NCBI GenBank assembly: GCA_001781275.1
Contig: MFLH01000034.1
Span: 3,272 to 9,885 of the forward strand
Source: Candidatus Kaiserbacteria bacterium RIFCSPHIGHO2_02_FULL_54_11b
GTDB taxonomy: Bacteria > Patescibacteriota > Minisyncoccia > Phycocordibacterales > UBA2100
DNA length: 6,614 nucleotides
Direction of reading: 5' to 3'
The notes under the pieces were generated by a model. The model saw only the letters and a list, made by a program, of their open reading frames with translations, did no database searches and was not told where the DNA came from. Of this stretch, positions 1 to 5,714 are shown one piece after another (the first letter of the stretch is position 1; each line of letters starts with the position of its first letter). The translations under genes and the position numbers were made by a program.

Positions 1-95
1 GCGACCCAATCGGGAGTCCAAAATTGCCCCTTATCTCGCAATTTTTCTCTTTGATCCCAATTCGTTGGGAGTTTCTTATGAGTAATTATTTTCAT
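1..95 (-). CDS. N6-adenine DNA methyltransferase, N-terminal fragment (runs off the left edge)
   Basis: Only the first 31 codons are in the window; the gene continues past base 1. The visible peptide begins MKIITHKKLPTNW and contains KGQFWTPDWV at about residues 22-31. The G-Q-F-x-T-P core is the N-terminal motif X region typical of gamma-class N6-adenine methyltransferases (HsdM/M.TaqI-like), which bind S-adenosylmethionine and methylate adenine in a recognition site. The catalytic NPPY motif would lie outside the window. The ATG at 95-93 shares bases with the TGA stop of the upstream nuclease gene (ATGA overlap), so translation is probably coupled. No convincing Shine-Dalgarno sequence precedes it. 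The pairing with a nuclease gene suggests the protective enzyme of a restriction-modification system. This short ORF is too small to be called by length alone; motif and overlap are what support it. Confidence 0.8.
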   Translation of the reverse strand, partial: MKIITHKKLPTNWDQREKLRDKGQFWTPDWV

Positions 96-1030
96 GTGAG
101 CGAGTCCAGGACTTTTATTGCATCCTCGTGCAAGACCAATTTCCCGCCATGAAATTTTACGTACGGAAGAATGTGGCCATTTTTGTCCTCGACAGAATCT
201 GACACTAGGGATGGTTCTTCAATCGCTTCGCCGAGGGGATACGCGTAACGATAGTAAATCTTATAAATCGCTTTCTTTGTTGTTGCGCCGCCGGGTGCTT
301 GAAAGGTTTGGATCGTCGGTTGAATCAAGCCCTCGGCAAAAAGTCGCTCGGCCTCGTCTAAAGAAATACCGAATGCTTGATCATAAAAGACATGCCAAAC
401 ATGAATTTTGATTCCGCTCTGTTCCTGCCATCTTTTAAGGGGTTTGCGATCTTCTTCCTTGATGATAATCGTTGGGAGAATTGCTACTTTCTTTAATCCT
501 AACTTACCGCCGAGTCGTTTCTGGGGCGTAAACTCAGTAGCATAATCAGGCATTTTCTTTGACTTCCATAAACTATTCTCGGCCTCCACCGCTACAATAG
601 CTTTATCGAGTAGCGGTCTCAGTTTTTCTTCGACAATGAATGGTAGCTCCTGTACACCCCCAACGCTTTCAACAATTCTATGTATCTCCTGTTCATCAGT
701 TTTTTTGAAAACCAATATGTCTGGACGTTTGATTTTTCCAAGCCCGGCTGCTTCTAATCGTTCGAAGTAAAGCTCAAAAGCTCTAACATCGTCTGTTGGA
801 GCTGTGCCGCTTGGTCCGTAAGGAATGGCAAAATATTTTCCATTCTCATTCACTGCTTCGAGCAGGCGACTCTCACTCCATACTCCCTGCGACCATCGCA
901 TCAAGAAGTCGCTTCCGCGAAGACGGCGCGGATTGAGCAAAAAATCTGCCCAGGGCAAGAGGGGAAAATCTTTCAGTTCAAGAGCGATATTCTCTTTTGA
1001 GACGCTCAGGATCTTCTCAAATGGATGCAT
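92..1030 (-). CDS. Putative type II restriction endonuclease (PD-(D/E)XK-like, possibly AccI-like)
   Basis: A 312-residue soluble protein with no signal peptide or membrane segment. A plausible nuclease core is visible: RPDILVF (P103-D104) on one strand, then IVAVEAENSLWKSKKM (residues 145-160), where E149-A-E151 would stand for the (D/E)xK half, in the E-x-E form some restriction enzymes use. Another hydrophobic strand (KVAILPTIII, 181-190) follows, as expected in this fold. I could not confirm the family; the layout reminds me of AccI-type enzymes, but that is recall, not proof. The strongest support is context: the next gene in the same direction starts inside this gene's stop codon and encodes an N6-adenine methyltransferase. 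The ATG at 1030 is chosen because a -10 box lies 6 nt upstream. The gene is visibly more AT-rich than the RelA/SpoT gene beside it, which suggests transfer. Alternative: another nuclease or a DNA-binding protein of the same locus. Confidence 0.65.
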   Translation of the reverse strand: MHPFEKILSVSKENIALELKDFPLLPWADFLLNPRRLRGSDFLMRWSQGVWSESRLLEAVNENGKYFAIPYGPSGTAPTDDVRAFELYFERLEAAGLGKIKRPDILVFKKTDEQEIHRIVESVGGVQELPFIVEEKLRPLLDKAIVAVEAENSLWKSKKMPDYATEFTPQKRLGGKLGLKKVAILPTIIIKEEDRKPLKRWQEQSGIKIHVWHVFYDQAFGISLDEAERLFAEGLIQPTIQTFQAPGGATTKKAIYKIYYRYAYPLGEAIEEPSLVSDSVEDKNGHILPYVKFHGGKLVLHEDAIKVLDSLT

Positions 1031-1036
1031 GGGCTA

Positions 1037-1045
1037 ATAGTACCA
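1037..1045 (-). promoter_or_regulatory. Extended -10 promoter of the restriction-modification operon
   Basis: Read on the minus strand the bases are TGG-TACTAT, an extended -10 (TGnTAnnnT). Only 6 nt separate it from the ATG at 1030, so the transcript should start at or next to the start codon (leaderless). No good -35 hexamer is seen 16-18 bp upstream, as is usual for extended -10 promoters. Confidence 0.5.
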
Positions 1046-1083
1046 TCTCAGACAACGGGCGTGACATAAGCTGGGTGGGAGAA

Positions 1084-1112
1084 TTGCACTCGAAGGCGAG
1101 CGAGCGTATTAT
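1084..1112 (+). promoter_or_regulatory. Promoter of the RelA/SpoT gene (-35 TTGCAC, -10 TATTAT)
   Basis: TTGCAC at 1084-1089 and TATTAT at 1107-1112 are separated by 17 bp, the ideal sigma-70 spacing. The ATG at 1119 lies 6 nt after the -10 box, so the start of transcription is predicted at or next to the start codon, giving a leaderless mRNA. It lies back to back with the promoter of the restriction-modification genes. Confidence 0.55.
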
Positions 1113-1118
1113 CAATAT

Positions 1119-2669
1119 ATGACGAAGATCCGTCCGCTTAAAGATATTATCGAAGTCATGCCGAGCAAGGAAGCCGCCGATGTTGAGCTGGTCACGAAAG
1201 CCTACGAGTTTGCTACCGAGGCGCACAAGGACCAAAAGCGTTATTCGGGCGATCCGTATTCTGTCCACACGACGGAAGTCGGCTACTACCTCGCAGAGGC
1301 GGGACTCGACGCACAGACGATCTCTGCAGGATTGCTCCACGACACGGTCGAGGATGCCGGTGTAAAGCCGATGGACATCGAAGAAAAGTTCGGGCCGGAA
1401 GTGCGCGCGCTCGTGGAGGGGGTGACCAAACTCGGCGCCCTACGCTACCGCGGGCTTGAGCGACATACCGAATCGCTACGCAATCTCTTCGCTGCCACGG
1501 CCAAGGATATACGTGTATTGATCATCAAGCTGATGGATCGCTTGCACAACGCGCGCACGCTCGAGCACGTCCCCAATCCAGAGAAACGCGAACGCATCGC
1601 GCTCGAGACGCTCGAGATTTATGCACCGATCGCTGATCGGCTTGGTATGAGCGTGCTAAAGCAGGAGCTCGAGGACGCCGCATTCCCCCACGCGTACCCC
1701 GACGATTACGATAAAACGAGGGAACTCCTTAAGGAGCGCAGGCATGAAAATGAGAAGCGTCTGGAAAAAACCGAGAAGGACCTCAAACGAGAGCTCGCCG
1801 AGGCAAATTTGCGTGATTTCCGCATGGAAACCCGCATGAAAGGTCTGTATAGCCTCTTCCGCAAACTCGAGAGAAAGGATTGGGATATCACGAAAATATA
1901 CGATATTATCGCGCTGCGCGTCGTTTTCCCCTCTGCCGCTGATTGCTATGTGGCACTCGGCATCATCCATGCACAGTGGCGACCGGTGCCTGGTAAAATA
2001 AAAGATTATATGGCCTTCCCGAAACCCAACGGCTATCAATCCATTCACACCACCGTCTACACCGGCGATGGCGGAGCCCTTGAGATCCAATTGCGGACAG
2101 AGTCGCAACATCAAGAGGCACAGTTCGGTATTGCGTCACACCTTTCGTATAAGGAGGTGCAGGAGGGCGCCGCGCCGCGCCGCGGCAGCCTCGAGTGGGC
2201 GCGGCAGTTCTTTCCTCTGCGGGGTTGGGGGAAAGAGGAGATAAGCCCCGATGCGCCGGAGAGCAAGCCGGAGAGCGTACCAGAATGGGTCAAGGAATTG
2301 AGCCGCGCGCACCACGCTCCCGGAGCGTCGGAGGAGTACATGGACACGTTGAAGAGCGATTTTTTCAGTCGCCGCATCTTTGCCTTCACCCCAAAAGGCG
2401 ACGTGATCGATCTGCCAGTCGCGGCGACCCCGATCGACTTCGCCTATGCAGTGCATTCGGATCTGGGCAACACGATGTCCAGCGCCCGCGTAAACGGCAA
2501 GATGGTTGCACTCGATACAGAGCTGCGCAACGGCGACATGGTCGAAATTGTAACGAGGCCTCCCGGAAAACCATCGCGCAAGTGGCACGACATAGCGAAA
2601 ACCAACATGGCAAAAAAGCACATCCGCGCTGCTCTCGCTGCGCGGGATCGCGCCGAACCTAAACGCTGA
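1119..2669 (+). CDS. RelA/SpoT-family bifunctional (p)ppGpp synthetase/hydrolase, short form
   Basis: Makes and degrades the stringent-response alarmones ppGpp/pppGpp in the cytoplasm. The HD hydrolase domain spans about residues 25-175 with its expected residues: R41 in KRYSGDPY, H50, H74-D75 (LLHD), E78-D79, and D140/N144 in DRLHN. The synthetase domain spans about 235-345, with D262 (IYDIIALRVV), KIKDY at 293-297, the GYQSIHTTV signature (305-313) and E322 in LEIQLRT. The KIKD sequence corresponds to the basic RxKD motif of bifunctional enzymes, not the acidic motif of synthetase-only RelA. A TGS domain covers about 419-481. The protein ends at 516 residues, whereas full-length RSH proteins have roughly 700-780; the zinc-finger/coiled region and ACT domain are absent. 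Oddity: the usual HP after the first catalytic His region is HT (H50-T51). The start at 1119 is preferred to the ATG at 1158 because it fits the promoter. Convergent with parB, overlapping it by 11 bp. Confidence 0.93.
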   Translation: MTKIRPLKDIIEVMPSKEAADVELVTKAYEFATEAHKDQKRYSGDPYSVHTTEVGYYLAEAGLDAQTISAGLLHDTVEDAGVKPMDIEEKFGPEVRALVEGVTKLGALRYRGLERHTESLRNLFAATAKDIRVLIIKLMDRLHNARTLEHVPNPEKRERIALETLEIYAPIADRLGMSVLKQELEDAAFPHAYPDDYDKTRELLKERRHENEKRLEKTEKDLKRELAEANLRDFRMETRMKGLYSLFRKLERKDWDITKIYDIIALRVVFPSAADCYVALGIIHAQWRPVPGKIKDYMAFPKPNGYQSIHTTVYTGDGGALEIQLRTESQHQEAQFGIASHLSYKEVQEGAAPRRGSLEWARQFFPLRGWGKEEISPDAPESKPESVPEWVKELSRAHHAPGASEEYMDTLKSDFFSRRIFAFTPKGDVIDLPVAATPIDFAYAVHSDLGNTMSSARVNGKMVALDTELRNGDMVEIVTRPPGKPSRKWHDIAKTNMAKKHIRAALAARDRAEPKR

Positions 2670-3618
2670 AATTCCTCACCGAGTAAAGATCGTCCTCGCT
2701 CGGTTGGTCGGCAATGCTAGGTTCGGTCGCTCCCAATTGCTCGGCAGCATGCATGGCTCCTGTCATCTCACCTACCAGCGACTGCCGTTGATTTCGTTGC
2801 ACGTTTGAGAGGATCTCGCGGATGTGGGCCAGATCGTCCACTGAAAAGAAATCAATGAGTACCTTGCCCCCCTGCTCCTTCTTCTCGATGCGCACACGCG
2901 TGCCTAAGCTTTCCGTTAATTCCCTCTCAAGCAAGAGCAGCTCCGGCGTGAGGTCGCTCTTGCGAGCCTTGTCCGTCGCAATGCGACGCGCTACCTGCTC
3001 TGCGTCGCGCACGGTGAGGTGCCGCGCGGTGATCTCTTGAAAGAGTGTTTTCTGCTCATCCCTGCGATCCATCAGCATGAGGAGGGGGCGTGTATGCCCT
3101 TCGCTTATTGCCCCTGATCGCAGCGCCTCCTGCATCTCCTGCGGCATGAGCAGCATACGCAAGGTGTTGGAAACGTACTCTCTACTCTTGCCCACGCGCT
3201 TGCCGATCTCGATGTGCTTCAAACCAAAATCCTTGTAGAGCCGCTGGAATGCAAGCGCGCGATCGATCGCATTCAGATCCTCACGCTGGAGATTTTCAAT
3301 GATGGCGAGCTCGAGCTTCATCCTGTCGTCGTCCTCTCCGCCGCGGATCACGACGGGCACTTGCGCGATACCGGCGATCTTTGCCGCGCGTAGCCGGCGC
3401 TCGCCGGCGATCAATTCGTACTCCACCGAGATTCCCTCCCCCGGCCGCTCGATCTCTTTTCTTGTGACAACCAGGGGCTGCAAGACACCGTATTGGCGAA
3501 TAGATTCGGCGAGCGAGAGGAGCGCAGCCTCGTCAAATGTTTTGCGCGGCTGAAAAGGATTTGGCTTGATCCGATCCACCTCCACCCAAAAAATAGAATC
3601 ACCGATGTACTGGCTCAT
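2659..3618 (-). CDS. parB: ParB/Spo0J-family chromosome partitioning protein
   Basis: A CTP-dependent DNA clamp that loads at parS sites near the origin and works with ParA and SMC in chromosome segregation. From the ATG at 3618 it has 319 residues, close to the family's usual 280-320. Visible landmarks (numbered from this ATG): the opening motif NPFQPR at about 20-25; GVLQPLVV at 44-51; the CTP-binding GERRLRA at 72-78; ENLQRED at 108-114; a helix-turn-helix around 131-158 (IGKRVGKSREYVSNTLRML); and a C-terminal dimerisation region around 227-270 (LLERELTESLGTRVRI). A charged tail of about 40 residues follows. A TTG at 3624 is in frame and would add two residues, but the ATG is preferred because a -10 box lies exactly 6 nt before it. 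No parA is in the window. The 3' end overlaps the convergent RelA/SpoT gene, leaving no room for an intergenic terminator. Confidence 0.93.
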   Translation of the reverse strand: MSQYIGDSIFWVEVDRIKPNPFQPRKTFDEAALLSLAESIRQYGVLQPLVVTRKEIERPGEGISVEYELIAGERRLRAAKIAGIAQVPVVIRGGEDDDRMKLELAIIENLQREDLNAIDRALAFQRLYKDFGLKHIEIGKRVGKSREYVSNTLRMLLMPQEMQEALRSGAISEGHTRPLLMLMDRRDEQKTLFQEITARHLTVRDAEQVARRIATDKARKSDLTPELLLLERELTESLGTRVRIEKKEQGGKVLIDFFSVDDLAHIREILSNVQRNQRQSLVGEMTGAMHAAEQLGATEPSIADQPSEDDLYSVRNFSV

Positions 3619-3624
3619 CGGCAA

Positions 3625-3633
3625 AGTATATCA
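3625..3633 (-). promoter_or_regulatory. Extended -10 promoter of parB
   Basis: Minus-strand reading TGA-TATACT is an extended -10 box (TGnTAnnnT). Six nucleotides separate it from the ATG at 3618, predicting a leaderless transcript. I see no good -35 at 16-18 bp. This placement is the reason for choosing the ATG rather than the TTG at 3624 as the parB start. Confidence 0.5.
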
Positions 3634-3644
3634 TGCAGCCCTCT

Positions 3645-3673
3645 TTGTTTTCTGGGGCAAAGCAGCGTAAAAT
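3645..3673 (+). promoter_or_regulatory. Probable promoter of tRNA-Leu
   Basis: TTGTTT at 3645-3650 and TAAAAT at 3668-3673 with a 17-bp spacer. Transcription would start near 3680, giving a 5' leader of about 35 nt to be removed by RNase P. It is divergent from the parB promoter about 12 bp away, so the two may interfere with each other. Confidence 0.4.
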
Positions 3674-3714
3674 CATCATTATGCCCGCTGCCGCATAGAG
3701 CTTTGGCGGGGCAG

Positions 3715-3799
3715 GCCGGGATGGCGGAATTGGTAGACGCGCACGACTCAAAATCGTGTATCGTGAGATGTGAGGGTTCGATTCCCTCTCCCGGCACCA
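3715..3799 (+). tRNA. tRNA-Leu (anticodon CAA), CCA encoded
   Basis: A class II tRNA of 85 nt decoding UUG. The acceptor stem pairs GCCGGGA (3715-3721) with TCCCGGC (3789-3795), followed by discriminator A and an encoded CCA (3797-3799). The anticodon stem CACGA/TCGTG (3742-3746 with 3754-3758) encloses loop CTCAAAA, placing CAA at 3749-3751. A long variable arm (3759-3771) can form an ATC/GAT mini-stem, as expected for leucine. The T arm is GAGGG-TTCGATT-CCCTC (3772-3788). All stems are fully paired and there is no intron. Only 26 bp separate its 3' end from the stop codon of the convergent cohesin gene, and no clear terminator hairpin is visible there. Confidence 0.96.
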
Positions 3800-3825
3800 A
3801 AACTAACAGGGTATAAGAAAAACTG

Positions 3826-4437
3826 CTAAAACAGATCTCGTTCAGGTTTGTTCAGGCCCTCCGTGGTGTTTGGATCTACCGTGATGTTCTTGGTGAAAGA
3901 ACGCTTTACGATGTCGGAAAGTGAAAAGAGATACCTTCGGACCAGATCTCTGAAAGAAAGGGTGTACGACGCTTCCTTCAATTCTCCGGTCAACCGATGG
4001 ATACTGTATCCCACATCGCTCTTGAGTTCCCTCTCCGCCATGCCAAAAAAACTCGCTGTATTGCGCGCGGCATTCTTGAATACATCGGCTGATAAGCGAA
4101 GAAAGGCAAGGAATTGAAGCCGCCGGTGCCAGATATGGCTCCAGAGCCATACTAGAACCAGAGTTCCAAAACTCAATATGATAAGCGAAAATACAATGGT
4201 TGCCAGCCCGATAAATATCAAAATGCTTGTCTGCACCCACTTGGGTACTGCCTCCCAGAACGCCAGAACGCTCGGAGGTTGCGCGTGCAGAAGGGGTTGA
4301 ACGAAGATTACCTGCGGGTCTGGCGCGTTTTTCTGCGGCTGTTGAACTGGAGCCGGAAGGACCTTTGCAGGAAGTATGGTGAAATTGGCGCCGCGCTGGG
4401 AGGCATTTACATTGGTCCCGCGGCCGTCGTTGGCTAA
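3826..4437 (-). CDS. 3' half of the split cohesin gene: linker, membrane helix, cytoplasmic tail
   Basis: Open in one frame from TTA at 4437 to TAG at 3826. It encodes the last cohesin strands, a linker with QQPQKNAPDPQ, a hydrophobic stretch of about 29 residues and a tail rich in Arg, Lys, Ser and Leu. The only start usable by itself is a GTG at 4236, just before the membrane segment, which would give a 136-residue protein; nothing upstream of it looks like an initiation site. It is best read as the C-terminus of the preceding half rather than as an independent gene. Confidence 0.5.
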   Translation of the reverse strand, partial: LANDGRGTNVNASQRGANFTILPAKVLPAPVQQPQKNAPDPQVIFVQPLLHAQPPSVLAFWEAVPKWVQTSILIFIGLATIVFSLIILSFGTLVLVWLWSHIWHRRLQFLAFLRLSADVFKNAARNTASFFGMAERELKSDVGYSIHRLTGELKEASYTLSFRDLVRRYLFSLSDIVKRSFTKNITVDPNTTEGLNKPERDLF

Positions 4438-4841
4438 GATTGGGAAACATTGATGCTTGGTCGTCCTTCACCCACTGCCTGAAAGGTAACGGACACAATG
4501 CGTCCACCAGTGCCGGTGAAGCCGGGATTCAAGATCACTCCCTCAAGCCGGATATTTCCAAGCGTGCCGGTATTGGAAAAAGATGGCTCTTCAACCCAAA
4601 AATTGAGATCTGAATTTTTTTTGCTCACGTCGAGAACCTTCAAGTTCTGCGTGGGAAAATTCAAGACCACTGAAACAGCGTTGATGGCCACATCTGAATT
4701 TACCAAAAGGTTGACCTCAAAGTTCTCACCCTTATAATGGCTCCCCAAAGGCGGAGAGATGTAAATCTCCGCGGCCCCGGCCGTAGCAGGTGCCGCACTC
4801 GCCAAAAAAATGATCAGGGCGATTGTATATAGTTTTGCCAT
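4434..4841 (-). CDS. 5' half of the split cohesin gene, as translated without a frameshift
   Basis: If no recoding occurs, this 135-residue product is a signal peptide plus most of a cohesin beta-sandwich, missing the last strand and all anchoring sequence; it would probably be released or unstable. The frame is open further upstream to 4916, but the ATG at 4841 is chosen because the hydrophobic signal peptide begins right there and the extra 25 residues are basic and derived from the overlapping upstream gene. No Shine-Dalgarno sequence precedes the ATG. Confidence 0.6.
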   Translation of the reverse strand: MAKLYTIALIIFLASAAPATAGAAEIYISPPLGSHYKGENFEVNLLVNSDVAINAVSVVLNFPTQNLKVLDVSKKNSDLNFWVEEPSFSNTGTLGNIRLEGVILNPGFTGTGGRIVSVTFQAVGEGRPSINVSQS

Positions 4842-5701
4842 ACTAATCTGCGCCAATTGAATAGCGCATGCACGAGTATGCCTATTATAGCGAGAAGCAA
4901 AAGGCTTTGGTACCACGGCAAGTGCATAAACGCAGGCAGAGCGGCAATGCGTTCATTACCTGCCCTATCCACCGCCTTCACAAAGATCTTCCTACCTAGA
5001 CTTTGGTAGTGTAGCAAATACGGACTCTCTGCGTCGCCGCATTGGCGTATGCTTCCCTCGCATACCTCATAGTGATCAATACCCGATTTCTTGTCTTGAG
5101 TCGCGAACACCAGGAAATACTTGCCGCCGAAGATCGCTGGGTCGCTTGCGACGACAGGCGTGAATGGCTCTGGAGGGTCCGTGTCTTCCACGGGCGGAAT
5201 GCTCCCGGACGAAGCTGGTGTATTTGAAACGGTGACACGAGTGCCAATGCTTGTCACGCGCGCTGTGCTTCCTACTCCATCGTTGCGCAACGCCCGAGGA
5301 CTCTCGACGGCGATCGTCGCGCTCCCCGGTTCCGCGGCGCGAAATATAACGGAGAACAAGAGGGCTTTCCCATTAAAACCTCCGGGAGTAATGCCGGAAA
5401 ATCGCACTGTACTGCTGGTAGCGGTACGCGGCTCCTCGATCCAGAAGTTCACGATAGAGCCGCCCTCGCGCACCTCGAGAGGCGTCAAAAGGTCGCTTGG
5501 GAACGTCACCGCTCCGGCGAACGCATTGATGCTTTCTCCTTGCGTATCGATTATTACCCGCGCCTCGAACGCAGCGCCCTTGCCAAAAGTGGACGGATTC
5601 GCCACGACGCCGAACTCGGCTGCGTATGCTGGCGGCACGTTCACGTAGAGAGTGATGAATATAAACGTTGGAAGAAAGTATTTCTTTAGGAACATAACCA
5701 T
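4814..5701 (-). CDS. Secreted, membrane-anchored cohesin-domain protein
   Basis: A 295-residue exported protein. Residues 1-27 form a signal peptide (basic KK, hydrophobic FIFITLYV, cleavage probably after PPAYA). A cohesin-like beta-sandwich spans about 30-158, with INAFAGAVTFP (58-68), NFWIEEP (85-91), FSGITPGGFNG (101-111) and LRNDGVGS (138-145). After a Ser/Pro linker comes a second beta domain (about 174-256; DTDPPEPFTP at the start, VKAVDRAGNERIA near the end) resembling Ig/FN3-type modules and carrying C214 and C221. A membrane helix (about 264-282, QSLLLLAIIGILVHALF) and a short basic cytoplasmic tail (WRRLVW) follow, so the cohesin faces outward. Cohesins bind dockerins in a calcium-dependent way; a dockerin protein ends only 13 bp upstream. 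Two ATGs (5701 and 5695) are possible and differ by two residues. No Shine-Dalgarno or -10 box precedes either, so expression is likely from the operon. Paralogous to the next, broken gene. Confidence 0.82.
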   Translation of the reverse strand: MVMFLKKYFLPTFIFITLYVNVPPAYAAEFGVVANPSTFGKGAAFEARVIIDTQGESINAFAGAVTFPSDLLTPLEVREGGSIVNFWIEEPRTATSSTVRFSGITPGGFNGKALLFSVIFRAAEPGSATIAVESPRALRNDGVGSTARVTSIGTRVTVSNTPASSGSIPPVEDTDPPEPFTPVVASDPAIFGGKYFLVFATQDKKSGIDHYEVCEGSIRQCGDAESPYLLHYQSLGRKIFVKAVDRAGNERIAALPAFMHLPWYQSLLLLAIIGILVHALFNWRRLVWQNYIQSP

Positions 5702-5714
5702 AATCGAATTTTCA

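Larger units (their letters stand above)
3826..4841 (-). pseudogene. Membrane-anchored cohesin-domain protein, interrupted by one frameshift near 4437
   Basis: One gene split over two frames. The 5' part (ATG 4841 to TAG 4434) gives 135 residues: signal peptide MAKLYTIALIIFLASAAPATA, then a cohesin-like domain with INAVSVVLNFP and NFWVEEP. It stops abruptly at NVSQS. Reading from TTA at 4437 in the neighbouring frame resumes LANDGRGTNVNASQRGANF, the expected end of a cohesin domain, followed by a proline-rich linker, a hydrophobic segment (SILIFIGLATIVFSLIIL) and a basic tail of roughly 105 residues. Joined, the product would be about 338 residues. The join is equivalent to a -1 shift, with no canonical slippery heptamer. 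It may be a true mutation, an assembly error, or less likely recoding. The gene overlaps the end of the upstream cohesin gene by 28 bp, so it belongs to the same operon. The full-length product would be exported and anchored, displaying the cohesin outside the cell to bind a dockerin. Confidence 0.8.

Noticed and set aside
1017..1340. Minus-strand open frame over the start of the RelA/SpoT gene
   Set aside because: Antisense shadow of a well-supported gene, without recognisable content.
2136..2662. Several open frames on both strands over the end of the RelA/SpoT gene
   Set aside because: They coincide with the GC-rich linker and TGS coding region and are arginine-rich or low-complexity shadows.
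3625..3714. parS site near parB
   Set aside because: No sequence resembling TGTTTCACGTGAAACA or a clear half-palindrome of it was seen here or elsewhere in the window.
3715..3825. tRNA-Leu as an integration site for the neighbouring cohesin genes
   Set aside because: No repeat of the tRNA 3' end and no integrase gene are present in the window.
3800..3850. Possible terminator after the cohesin operon: CTG-TTTTAG-CAG followed by TTTTT on the minus strand
   Set aside because: The stem is only 3 bp, too weak to call an intrinsic terminator.
3842..4507. A 221-codon minus-strand open frame across the second cohesin gene
   Set aside because: It is in the third frame relative to both cohesin halves, has no domain, signal or membrane pattern, and its length is explained by high GC. 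The two true frames join into one cohesin protein.
4842..4916. A 25-codon N-terminal extension of the second cohesin protein
   Set aside because: The signal peptide starts at the ATG at 4841; the extension lies wholly within the upstream coding region and would bury the signal peptide.
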